Position numbers and translations under genes: made by a program. A model generated the notes under the pieces. The model worked only from the letters and a program-made list of their open reading frames with translations, had not been told where the DNA came from and made no database searches. From the NCBI GenBank assembly GCA_017450645.1, contig JAFSTE010000031.1, forward strand, positions 19,967 to 83,966: 64,000 bases of DNA, given 5' to 3'. Of the stretch, positions 32,802 through 41,251 are shown piece by piece (the stretch's first letter is position 1; every line of letters begins with the position of its first letter). This stretch comes from Eubacterium sp. (GTDB lineage: Bacteria; Bacillota; Clostridia; Oscillospirales; Acutalibacteraceae).

Positions 32802-35306
32802 TTATTCGTCTTCCGAGTCATCTGTCGGCTTAGGCTTAGGAGCTTCGGAGGATTCCGCCTCGCTCTTAGCCTCTGACGAGGACTCAGGCTCCTGAGAGGT
32901 TGACTCCTCTTGTGAGGTAGCCTCGGTAGTTTCTCTCTGCTGAGTTGTTTCTCTCTCGCTGTCGGAAGTAGACTCCTCTTTTTCCGTAGTGGTCTTAGAG
33001 GTTGGCGGCGTGTAGCTTGTGTAACCGGGCATATTGTCCTTATCGTACCAGCCGTACATACCGCTGTTGTTACAGATTTTACCGTTATTCGGGCTATACT
33101 GTCTTTGTACAATGCCCTCGGGAGTTTTAAACTCGCTCTTGTTTACGCCCTTCTTTTCGTAGATATTGCGCATAACAAGATTCCAGATAGTTCCGCTCGG
33201 GTTCGGCGAAAGGTTATAGTAAACCTCTTTAGGTGTGTCATAGCCGTACCATACGCCGCCGATATACTCGGGCGTACCGCCGATAAACCAACGGTCCTTA
33301 TCCTCGGTCGTTGTACCCGTTTTACCGAAGCACTCAATACCGCTAAGCTTATAGTAATAACCCGTACCCTGAGTCATAACAGTCTGAAGGAGCTTATTCA
33401 TAATACCTGCGGTATCCTCGGAAAGAGCGGACTCCTTATCATTTTCGGGCTTCTTTTCGATAATAACGTTACCGAGCGAGTCCTCTATCTTATAGTAAGC
33501 GTAGCCCTCGTAGTAGTAACCGCCGTTACCGAACGCCTGATAAGCGGTAGTCATTTCGAGAGTAGTAACGCCGTTAGTAAGAGAACCCGTAGCCATAGGT
33601 GCGTAGTCCTCGTCGAACACATCAAGAGTAGAGATGTGGAAACGGCTTGTAATAAAGTCGTAAGAGTACGACGGTCCTATCATATCGAGCGTTCCTGCCG
33701 AGATGGTGTTCATCGAGTATGCAAGACCACGCTGAATAGTAACCATATCGCCCGAATATCCGCCGCCCTCGTTAGTAGGCCATCTCTTACCGTTTTTAAG
33801 GGTAAGAAGCGGAGCGTCGCGAACGGGTGTAGACCAGTAAATCTTAGTGTCCTTATCCTGAAGGCTCTTTTCGAGCGCAGGACCGTAAACGGAAAGCGGT
33901 TTAATAGTAGAACCGGGCTGACGGGTTGACTGCGAAGCACGGTTGAGAACACGGTTAGCCTTCTTTTTGCCGCAGCCGCCTACAATGCCGAGTATTCTGC
34001 CCTTGTAGTCCATAACTACGCAAGCGCCCTGTACGGTTTCGTCGGGCATTCTGCGATAGTTTTCGTAAACATCCTCGATAGCTTCCTGAACATCAAAGTC
34101 GATAGCGGTGTAAATCTTAAGTCCGCCGCCGTAAATCATATCCCTTGCTTTACGCGAGCTGTAGCCCATCTTCTGCAAGTCGGCTATAACCTCGTCAATA
34201 ACATAATCGGTATAGTAGGAATTAATCTTTTCTTTCTTCTTTTTACTGCTCTTGGTCTTTTTACCCTTATAGTTCTTAGAGTTGGTGTAAACCATTTTGT
34301 ATTCAAGAGCTTCGTCGTACTCTGCCTTAGTAATAAAGCCGAGCTCATACATCTTACCTAAAATCCAGTTACGCCTCGATACATCGGTATTAGGATTAAT
34401 CTGGTCGGGATTAAGAAGCGGGTCGTACCTAGACGGGTACTGCGTAATAGCCGCAAGGCAGGCACATTCGGCAATATTAAGGTCTTTAACATCCTTGCCG
34501 AAATAGGTTTCCGCCGCAGTTCTTACGCCGTAGCAGCCGTGAGAAAGATAGATAGTATTTACATATGCTTCGATAATTTCGTCCTTAGAATAATGCTTTT
34601 CGATATTAAGCGCGGACAAAATCTCGTTAAACTTACGAACGATTGTTACATCGTTTTCGTCAGTAAGGTTTTTAATAAGCTGCTGAGTTATGGTCGAGCC
34701 GCCCTGTCCGTGGCTGCCCGATACAAGGATTACGCCGCCGACACGCTTCCAGTCAACGCCGTGGTGCTTTTGGAAACGCTCGTCCTCACAGGCGATAAAC
34801 GCCTCGGGAAGATACTCCGGCATATCGTCCTTAGAAAGCCAGATTCTGTTCTCCTCGCCGTGAAGTCTTGTGATTTCAACAAGCTTCTTTTTATTGTTAT
34901 TCTCATAACCGTAGATAAACGAGGTCTGGTTCTGGCTGTATTTTTCTTTATCAAGGTCGAACACTGCGTCGCCGTGAATAACGCTGTAAGCGTAAATAGT
35001 TACAACCGACGCGCAAACAACGGTGACAACCGCGATTACCATAAGGATAAACAAAAGCACCTTGCCGACCTTACCCATAGCGGTTGCTGCGCCGCCCTTT
35101 GGCTTTTTAGGCGCGCTCTTGGTCTTGGCTTTAGCGCTGCTCTTTGCGGCAGAGCGCTTAGACTTAGAGCTGCTCGCCTTGTTAGAGGTAACGTTATACG
35201 AGCTGGGCAACTTGTCCTTTTTCTGAGAATCCTTATCGTCGTTATAGACCTTTTGGGAGTTATTCATAAAAGATTCAAGTAAATCATCGTAATCTTTAGA
35301 AGCCAT
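32802..35306 (-). CDS. Class A penicillin-binding protein (glycosyltransferase/transpeptidase)
   Basis: An 834-residue bifunctional cell-wall synthase. A Lys/Ser-rich cytoplasmic tail and one helix (near residues 80-105) lead to a GT51 domain (EDERFQKHHGVDW, GQGGSTITQQLIKN) and a transpeptidase domain with SxxK in QPGSTIKP, SMN in AYSMNTIS and KTG in FGKTGTTTED. The last 80 residues are a Ser/Thr/Glu/Pro-rich low-complexity tail (TSKTTTEKEESTSDSERE and so on) that probably spans or decorates the wall. PBP1A/PonA-type by architecture. AAGGAG precedes the ATG. Confidence 0.95.
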   Translation of the reverse strand: MASKDYDDLLESFMNNSQKVYNDDKDSQKKDKLPSSYNVTSNKASSSKSKRSAAKSSAKAKTKSAPKKPKGGAATAMGKVGKVLLFILMVIAVVTVVCASVVTIYAYSVIHGDAVFDLDKEKYSQNQTSFIYGYENNNKKKLVEITRLHGEENRIWLSKDDMPEYLPEAFIACEDERFQKHHGVDWKRVGGVILVSGSHGQGGSTITQQLIKNLTDENDVTIVRKFNEILSALNIEKHYSKDEIIEAYVNTIYLSHGCYGVRTAAETYFGKDVKDLNIAECACLAAITQYPSRYDPLLNPDQINPNTDVSRRNWILGKMYELGFITKAEYDEALEYKMVYTNSKNYKGKKTKSSKKKKEKINSYYTDYVIDEVIADLQKMGYSSRKARDMIYGGGLKIYTAIDFDVQEAIEDVYENYRRMPDETVQGACVVMDYKGRILGIVGGCGKKKANRVLNRASQSTRQPGSTIKPLSVYGPALEKSLQDKDTKIYWSTPVRDAPLLTLKNGKRWPTNEGGGYSGDMVTIQRGLAYSMNTISAGTLDMIGPSYSYDFITSRFHISTLDVFDEDYAPMATGSLTNGVTTLEMTTAYQAFGNGGYYYEGYAYYKIEDSLGNVIIEKKPENDKESALSEDTAGIMNKLLQTVMTQGTGYYYKLSGIECFGKTGTTTEDKDRWFIGGTPEYIGGVWYGYDTPKEVYYNLSPNPSGTIWNLVMRNIYEKKGVNKSEFKTPEGIVQRQYSPNNGKICNNSGMYGWYDKDNMPGYTSYTPPTSKTTTEKEESTSDSERETTQQRETTEATSQEESTSQEPESSSEAKSEAESSEAPKPKPTDDSEDE

Positions 35307-35408
35307 AAATTTTCTCCTTAAAAAATATGCTTATATTATAATACACAACAGATTAAAAATAAAGATATTTTTTAATAATTTACAAAATTATAAATATATA
35401 TTCAAAAC

Positions 35409-36287
35409 TCATTCAAAATTGTTTCTTAGCTTTCTTGCGCGTTTCTTGTTCATCTCGACAAATCTCGTCTTAACGATAACGTCGTCAAAGGTCTTTTTAG
35501 CCCTTATGAACACCCAAAACGATTTGCGGCATCTCTTGCACCTTACAGCGCCCTTAAACGCCTTGTTTTGCATAACAAATTTATCGCCGACCTTAAGCTT
35601 TTTGCCGCAGTCGGGACATTTAATCTGATACTCATAGACATTAAACTCGTCGCTCTCGGGCTCGGTGATGTAGTACGGCTTAAACAAAAGCCTGTCAAAA
35701 AAGGTTATGTCGCAGTCGTTGATAAAGCCGCTCAGCTTGTTTTTATCGTAAACCTTGCTAAAGCAGCTCGCCGTAACATAGCAGTCAGCAAGCGCTCTGT
35801 GCAGCTTTTCGGTATCGACCTCAACGCCGAACTCCTCGGCGCATTTTGCAAGCGCAATCTGATTATTGTTTTCGCTCTCAACAAAGGACATACAGTATTT
35901 TTGTACATCGCAGTATTTACGCATAAAGTCAACCCTGCAGCTGCCGTTGTACATAAGGAAGTTAGAAGAAAGCACATACAAGTCGGAATTACTCCAGCTC
36001 ATAAACACATTACCTTCCCCGCTCGACCAGCTTGCGAAGTCCGCAAAAGCGTCGACAAACGGAATACCGTTTTCCTTAAGCTCCTCGTTAGTAATGCCAG
36101 TAAGGCGCTTACATCGTGAGGACAGCTTCTTAGTAAGCGCAGGCGTAATCATCTGCTTAAAAGTGTCTACTATATTTAATTTTTCATCAAGCTTAACAGC
36201 GCCGATTTCGATAATCTCGTTCATAAAGCGCTGCGCTGAGTGGCTGTAAGCGTTGTTCCACTCAAAATCAAAAATAATATAGTACAA
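35409..36287 (-). CDS. DEDD-family 3'-5' exonuclease with C-terminal zinc ribbon
   Basis: About 292 residues. The N-terminal RNase T/DnaQ-type domain has FDFEWN (Asp, Glu), a middle SWSNSDLYVL (Asp) and HRALADCY (His, Asp), matching DEDDh exonucleases. The C-terminal 90 residues add a zinc ribbon (CPDCGKKLKVG, VRCKRCRKSF). The substrate is unknown. Initiation is at TTG 36287, seven bases after GGAG. A longer in-frame reading to 36341 is false because it crosses the secG terminator. Confidence 0.85.
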   Translation of the reverse strand: MYYIIFDFEWNNAYSHSAQRFMNEIIEIGAVKLDEKLNIVDTFKQMITPALTKKLSSRCKRLTGITNEELKENGIPFVDAFADFASWSSGEGNVFMSWSNSDLYVLSSNFLMYNGSCRVDFMRKYCDVQKYCMSFVESENNNQIALAKCAEEFGVEVDTEKLHRALADCYVTASCFSKVYDKNKLSGFINDCDITFFDRLLFKPYYITEPESDEFNVYEYQIKCPDCGKKLKVGDKFVMQNKAFKGAVRCKRCRKSFWVFIRAKKTFDDVIVKTRFVEMNKKRARKLRNNFE

Positions 36288-36309
36288 TTTATAACTCCAA
36301 ATAAAAATA

Positions 36310-36336
36310 GCCTTGCAACTGCATAAATTGCAAGGC
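36310..36336 (-). terminator. Terminator after secG
   Basis: Perfect 9-bp stem (GCCTTGCAA / TTGCAAGGC) with a 9-base loop, then CTATTTTTATTT on the minus strand. Confidence 0.8.
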
Positions 36337-36347
36337 GTCAAATTAGA

Positions 36348-36599
36348 TTAAACAAAAAGGAATACAAGGAATGCAGCAAGAACAATTACAAAGAATAAAC
36401 CGATTAACCATTTTGTAAGTCTTTCGAGCTTACCCTCGATTGTTCTACCCTTAGACCTGTTATTGTCAACTGCGTTTGCACCGCCGGTGATTGCGCCCGA
36501 AAGGTTCTGTGAACGACCCTCCTGCATAAGTACAACAACGGTGATAACGATTGAAGCGACAATAAGTACTCCGCCAAACACATAATGATACCAAAGCAT
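36348..36599 (-). CDS. secG: Preprotein translocase subunit SecG
   Basis: An 83-residue two-helix membrane protein with the SecG loop MQEGRSQNLSGAITGG between the helices. GGAGG precedes the ATG. Part of the SecYEG channel; a single-gene unit with its own terminator. Confidence 0.94.
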   Translation of the reverse strand: MLWYHYVFGGVLIVASIVITVVVLMQEGRSQNLSGAITGGANAVDNNRSKGRTIEGKLERLTKWLIGLFFVIVLAAFLVFLFV

Positions 36600-36696
36600 A
36601 ATAATTCCTCCGTATATTTAAAAGTAGATTATTTCAATTTTTACGCCCGTTAATTATAACACAATGCATTTGAATATGCAAGCCTTTTTTTATTTT

Positions 36697-38934
36697 TTAA
36701 AATGTAAGTTGTGCAGAGTTGTCCGCAGGACCGGGAACTGCACCTGCAGCGGGCAGATTTTTAGTGCGGAAACGCCACTCTTTCTCGAATTCGCCCTCCT
36801 GATAATGATGCATGGATTCGAGTTTATGATTTTTCTTTTGAGTCATAACAGAAACGCCGATAGTATCCTTAGTAGTTTTAGAGGTAATAGCGCCCGTATT
36901 AAGCAGCAGCATCCTGCCGTTAGTTGAACACAAAACAAGCTCGGTGTCCTCGGGGATATACTCAATAGCCGCAAGCGGCACCTTAGCCGAGTACGCCTTA
37001 AGAAGCTTTTTACGGTTAGTTTTAGTCTGATACGAAGCGATGTCGACCTTTGCAACCTTACCGTTTTCAAAGGCAAAAATCATATAGCCCTTGTACTCTT
37101 TAATAACGCAGATGTAAATAGTCTTTTCGCCGGGCTCCATCTCAAGCTTAGTGGCAACGAAGGTGCCGAGCTGAGAAGCCTTAGAGTCAGCAAAGTCGTC
37201 AACCTTAGCCTTATAGACCTGCGCCCTGTCGGTAAACACAAGAAGCTCGTCCTTGTTAGAGCACTCATAGACGCGCTCGATAACATCGCCCTCTTTTACC
37301 TTTTGTTCACCCGACATACGCAGATTAGCGGTACGGATTTTATTGAGGTAGCCCTCTTTAGAGATAAAGAGCGTAACGGGATAATCGGGCACTTCGGGCT
37401 CGGAAGCTGTATCGAATTCCTCAATCTCATAGAGTATCTGAGTCTTTCTCTCGCCCGCGTACTTAGCGGAAACAGCTTCAAGCTCTTTAACGATAATCTT
37501 TTTAAGCTTATTCCTGCTTGCAAGAATACCCTCGAGCTCGGCAATCTCTTTAATAAGATTTTCGATATCCTTAGTGCGCTTTAAAATATACTCTCTGTTT
37601 AGGTGGCGCAGCTTAATCTCAGCCACGAATTCTGCCTGCACCTTGTCGATACCAAAGCCAATCATAAGGTTAGGTACAACATCAGCCTCGGCGTCTGTCT
37701 CGCGGATAATCTTAATCGCCTTGTCGATATCAAGGAGTATCTTTTCAAGACCCTGCAAAAGGTGCAGTCTTTCGGCTTTCTTATCGAGTGTAAACTGAGT
37801 TCTGCGCCTTACGCACTCAAGACGGAATTTAATCCACTCGCCGAGTATTTCGCCGACACCCATAACCTTAGGATTACCGCCGATAAGCACATTAAAGTTA
37901 CAGGAGAAGGTATCCTCGAGCGGTGTCATTTTATAAAGCTTCGCCATAAGCTTGTCGGGGTCTGTACCGCGCTTTAAATCAAGCGTGATGCGCAAGCCTT
38001 TAAGGTCGGTTTCGTCGCGTATGTCGCTGAGTTCCTTAACCTTGTTGCCCTTAACAAGCTCGACTATTTTATCAATAATCGCTTCCGATGTGGTGGTCGG
38101 CGGGATTTCGGTTATGTCGATACAGTTATACTTTTTATCGTAGGTGTACTTGGAACGCACCTTAACAGAGCCCCTGCCCGTTGAGTAAATGCGCTCGAGC
38201 TCCTCTTTGTTATAAATAACATATCCTCCGCCTACAAAATCGGGTGCAAGGAGTGTCTCGCTGATTTCGTGGTCGGGGTTTTTAATTAGTGAAATCGTTG
38301 TGTCACAAAGCTCTTTAAGGTTAAAGGAAGCGATTGACGACGCCATACCTACCGCGATACCCGTTGTGACATTACATAGAATTGACGGGAAGGTTACGGG
38401 CAGAAGCACCGGCTCCTTCATAGTGTTGTCGTAGTTATCTACAAAGTCAACGGTGTTTTTGTTGATGTCCTCAAACAGCTCTTTTGAAATAGGCGCAAGC
38501 TTAGCTTCGGTATAACGGGAAGCCGCGTACATCATATTCTTAGAATACGCCTTACCGAAGTTACCCTTAGACTCAACATAGGGGTACAAAAGGCTCTCGT
38601 TACCGCGCGAGAGTCTTATCATAGTTTCGTAAATAGAAGCGTCGCCGTGCGGGTTAAGCTGCATAGTACGACCTACGATATTAGCGCTCTTAATTGTGCC
38701 TCCGCTGAGAAGCCCCATATTATACATAGTGTATAAAAGCTTACGGTGCGAGGGCTTAAAGCCGTCAATCTCGGGGATAGCACGCGAGATAATTACGCTC
38801 ATAGCGTACGGCATAAAGTTCTCTTTAAGCGTTTCAACAATGCGCTCGTCCTTTACGGTACCCGCGCCCTGAATGTGAACATTATCCGCCAAAGGCTGAT
38901 TTACTTCTTCGACTTCTTTTTTTCTTCTTGCCAT
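36697..38934 (-). CDS. parC: Type II topoisomerase subunit A, ParC-like
   Basis: A 745-residue DNA-cleaving subunit. MPYAMSVIISRAIPEIDGFKPS starts the breakage-reunion domain in two parts of sequence, with PHGDASIYETMIRLS and the active Tyr in ASRYTEAKL. A beta-propeller-like C-terminal region follows, ending with a low-complexity tail; no intact GyrA box (QRRGGKG) is visible, so topoisomerase IV is preferred over gyrase. It follows the B subunit by 12 bases. Confidence 0.88.
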   Translation of the reverse strand: MARRKKEVEEVNQPLADNVHIQGAGTVKDERIVETLKENFMPYAMSVIISRAIPEIDGFKPSHRKLLYTMYNMGLLSGGTIKSANIVGRTMQLNPHGDASIYETMIRLSRGNESLLYPYVESKGNFGKAYSKNMMYAASRYTEAKLAPISKELFEDINKNTVDFVDNYDNTMKEPVLLPVTFPSILCNVTTGIAVGMASSIASFNLKELCDTTISLIKNPDHEISETLLAPDFVGGGYVIYNKEELERIYSTGRGSVKVRSKYTYDKKYNCIDITEIPPTTTSEAIIDKIVELVKGNKVKELSDIRDETDLKGLRITLDLKRGTDPDKLMAKLYKMTPLEDTFSCNFNVLIGGNPKVMGVGEILGEWIKFRLECVRRRTQFTLDKKAERLHLLQGLEKILLDIDKAIKIIRETDAEADVVPNLMIGFGIDKVQAEFVAEIKLRHLNREYILKRTKDIENLIKEIAELEGILASRNKLKKIIVKELEAVSAKYAGERKTQILYEIEEFDTASEPEVPDYPVTLFISKEGYLNKIRTANLRMSGEQKVKEGDVIERVYECSNKDELLVFTDRAQVYKAKVDDFADSKASQLGTFVATKLEMEPGEKTIYICVIKEYKGYMIFAFENGKVAKVDIASYQTKTNRKKLLKAYSAKVPLAAIEYIPEDTELVLCSTNGRMLLLNTGAITSKTTKDTIGVSVMTQKKNHKLESMHHYQEGEFEKEWRFRTKNLPAAGAVPGPADNSAQLTF

Positions 38935-38946
38935 AATCAGCCCTCC

Positions 38947-40929
38947 TTACGAAATATCTGCGGCATCAAGATAAAGATGTCCGTAGTTAGAAATATAATC
39001 GCGTCTCATTTCAAGGTTGTCGCCGAGAAGCAGGTCGAACATTTCGGCAGTAGCTTCTGCGTCGGACGGCGTAACCTTAATAAGCCTTCTTGTAGCGGGG
39101 TTCATAGTGGTAAGGCTCATCATCTCAGCCTCATTCTCACCAAGTCCCTTAGAGCGCTGTACGGTGTACTTTTTGTCGCCGATTTCCTGACGGATTTCCT
39201 CCATCTCGACCTCGTTATAAGCAAAGTAGGTTTCGTCCTTACAGTGCACCTCGTAAAGCGGTGACTCGGCGATATAAACCTTACCCTCCTCGATAAGCCT
39301 TGGCATAAGGCGGTAAATCATTGTAAGAATTAGCGACCTGATGTGGAAGCCGTCAACATCGGCATCGGTACAAATCATAATCTTGTTCCAGCGAAGCGCG
39401 TCCATATCAAAGAGTGACACATCCTTAGCCGCCTTGCTCTTAACCTCAACTCCGCAGCCGAGCACCTTAATTAAGTCGGTGATAATCTCACTCTTAAAAA
39501 TCTTATCATAGTCGGACTTAAGGCAGTTAAGGATTTTACCTCTGACGGGCATAAGCGCCTGGAAGTTTGCGTCCCTCGCCTGCTTACATGCACCGAGCGC
39601 TGAGTCACCCTCTACGATAAAGATTTCTCTCTCGCTGACATCCTTTGAACGACAGTCAACAAACTTCTGAATACGGTTAGTCATATCGACCTTGGACTGA
39701 AGCGTTGACTTAAGGTTTTTACGGGTTTTCTCCGCCTTAATGCGCGAGCGCATATTAATAAGCATCTGCTGTGCAATCTTATCCGCGTCAATCTTGTTTT
39801 CTATAAAGTATACCTCAAGCTGCTTGCGGAAAAAGTCGGTCATAGCTTCCTGAATGAACTTATTTGTAATCGCCTTTTTGGTCTGGTTTTCGTATGAAGT
39901 CTGGGTAGAAAAGCTCGAAACTACGAATATAGCGCACTCCTCGACATCCTGCGCGTTAATAGGCGAATCGGTCTTGTTGAACTTATTGTTCGCCTTCATA
40001 TAAGCGTTAATCTGATTTACAAACGCACTTTTAAACGCCTTCTCGGGCGCGCCGCCGTACTCAAGAAAGCTCGAGTTGTGATAGTATTCCTTAGCCTGCG
40101 TCTTTTGTGAAAAAGCAAGCGCAGCCTTAATCTTAAGCTTATAGGTGTCTAAATCCTCTCTGTCCTTACCGTAGCGCTCGCACTCCCAGTACTGCGGAGT
40201 GGTAAACGCCGTTTCGCCCGCGAGCTCCTTAACATAGTCCTGAATACCGTTTTCGTAGCAGTATTCTGTTGTTTCAAACTGAGATGCGGTGAGCTGATTT
40301 TTAAATATAAACTTAATTCCGTCGTTTACAATAGCCTGGCGCTTCATAGTGCGCTTAAAGTACTCGGCGGACACATTAATATCGGTAAATACCTTAAGGT
40401 CGGGCTTCCACTTTATTTTTGTACCCGTATCCCCTTTTCTGCCGTAAGGCTCTTTAGTAAGACCGCCTACATTTTCGCCCCTTTCAAAATGGAGCGAATA
40501 CTTAAAGCCGTCGCGCTTAATCTCAGCGTCCATATACTCGCTTGCAAACTGCGTAGCGCAGAGTCCGAGACCGTTTAAGCCGAGCGAATACTGATAGTTA
40601 GACGCGTTATTGTTATCGTACTTACCGCCCGCGTAAAGCGTGCAGAATAAGAGGACCCAGTTATACTCGTCCTCGCTCTTATTATATTCAACGGGAATAC
40701 CTCTGCCGAAGTCCTGCACCTCAACAGAGCCGTCTAAAAATTTAGTAACAACGATTTTACTGCCGTGTCCCTCGCGAGCCTCGTCGATAGAGTTACTCAT
40801 AATCTCAAATATAGAGTGCTCGCAGCCCTCGATACCGTCAGAGCCGAATATTACAGCCGGACGAAGGCGCACCTGGTCGGCGCCCTTTAGGGACTTAATA
40901 CTGTCGTTACCGTAAGCCTTTTTTGCCAT
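38947..40929 (-). CDS. parE: Type II topoisomerase subunit B, divergent ParE-like
   Basis: A 660-residue ATPase subunit. The GHKL site is present (IMSNSIDEAREG, then DFGRGIPVE and GLNGLGLCATQFAS), as is the toprim motif IVEGDSALG, CTDADVDGFHI and RSKGLGENEAEMM. The normally strong RPGMYIG motif reads RPAVIFGSDGIEG, marking a divergent subfamily. GGAGG precedes the ATG. Promoter with a 20-bp palindrome upstream. Confidence 0.88.
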   Translation of the reverse strand: MAKKAYGNDSIKSLKGADQVRLRPAVIFGSDGIEGCEHSIFEIMSNSIDEAREGHGSKIVVTKFLDGSVEVQDFGRGIPVEYNKSEDEYNWVLLFCTLYAGGKYDNNNASNYQYSLGLNGLGLCATQFASEYMDAEIKRDGFKYSLHFERGENVGGLTKEPYGRKGDTGTKIKWKPDLKVFTDINVSAEYFKRTMKRQAIVNDGIKFIFKNQLTASQFETTEYCYENGIQDYVKELAGETAFTTPQYWECERYGKDREDLDTYKLKIKAALAFSQKTQAKEYYHNSSFLEYGGAPEKAFKSAFVNQINAYMKANNKFNKTDSPINAQDVEECAIFVVSSFSTQTSYENQTKKAITNKFIQEAMTDFFRKQLEVYFIENKIDADKIAQQMLINMRSRIKAEKTRKNLKSTLQSKVDMTNRIQKFVDCRSKDVSEREIFIVEGDSALGACKQARDANFQALMPVRGKILNCLKSDYDKIFKSEIITDLIKVLGCGVEVKSKAAKDVSLFDMDALRWNKIMICTDADVDGFHIRSLILTMIYRLMPRLIEEGKVYIAESPLYEVHCKDETYFAYNEVEMEEIRQEIGDKKYTVQRSKGLGENEAEMMSLTTMNPATRRLIKVTPSDAEATAEMFDLLLGDNLEMRRDYISNYGHLYLDAADIS

Positions 40930-40964
40930 AATTTACCTCCATAAGAAGTGTACATACAGTGTTA

Positions 40965-40994
40965 ATTATACTATATATAGTATAAAATTGTCAA
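40965..40994 (-). promoter_or_regulatory. parE-parC promoter with 20-bp palindrome
   Basis: On the minus strand TTGACA (40994-40989), 18 bases, TATAAT (40970-40965). The perfect palindrome TTATACTATATATAGTATAA (40966-40985) covers the spacer and most of the -10 box; it may be an operator or a cruciform-prone, supercoiling-sensitive site. Confidence 0.65.
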
Positions 40995-41013
40995 GTAAGA
41001 TTATTTCATTTAA

Positions 41014-41051
41014 ATAAAAAAAATCCCCGATTACCTAAGTAATCAGGGATT
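41014..41051 (-). terminator. Terminator after the 43-residue peptide gene
   Basis: Thirteen-bp stem with one G-U pair (AATCCCTGATTAC / GTAATCGGGGATT), 4-base loop, then eight or more Ts on the minus strand. Confidence 0.85.
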
Positions 41052-41062
41052 GTAGCTTAATT

Positions 41063-41194
41063 TTAGCCGTTACCGCCTACATTTTCTTCCGTTCCTGCAT
41101 TTTCAAGACCGTCGCCGTTGCTGGGGTCGGTAAAAACAGGTACCGGGTCGTAGTAGTTAACATTAACTTCGGGAGTAATATATTCTTCTTTCAT
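41063..41194 (-). CDS. Small acidic peptide, 43 residues
   Basis: Starts at an ATG eight bases after GGAGG and ends just before a strong terminator. The product begins MKEEYITPEVNVNYYDPVPV, then FTDPSNGDGLENAGTEENVGG and ends in Gly-Asn-Gly. No cysteine, no signal peptide, strongly acidic and Gly/Asn-rich at its end. It resembles the many short MK-x-Y-x-x-P-E peptides of Clostridia, some of which are precursors of modified peptides, but no modification enzyme is encoded nearby. It lies 58 bases after the secreted-protein gene. Confidence 0.6.
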   Translation of the reverse strand: MKEEYITPEVNVNYYDPVPVFTDPSNGDGLENAGTEENVGGNG

Positions 41195-41251
41195 TTACAT
41201 AACCTCCATATCAAGATTATTATAAATCATTTTCGCTAAAAAATCAACATA

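Noticed and set aside
34539-35282. Plus-strand open frame opposite the 5' part of the PBP gene
   Set aside because: Antisense shadow; the PBP motifs are intact on the other strand.
36288-36341. Extended N-terminus of the DEDD exonuclease
   Set aside because: These codons lie in the secG terminator; the ribosome site supports TTG at 36287.
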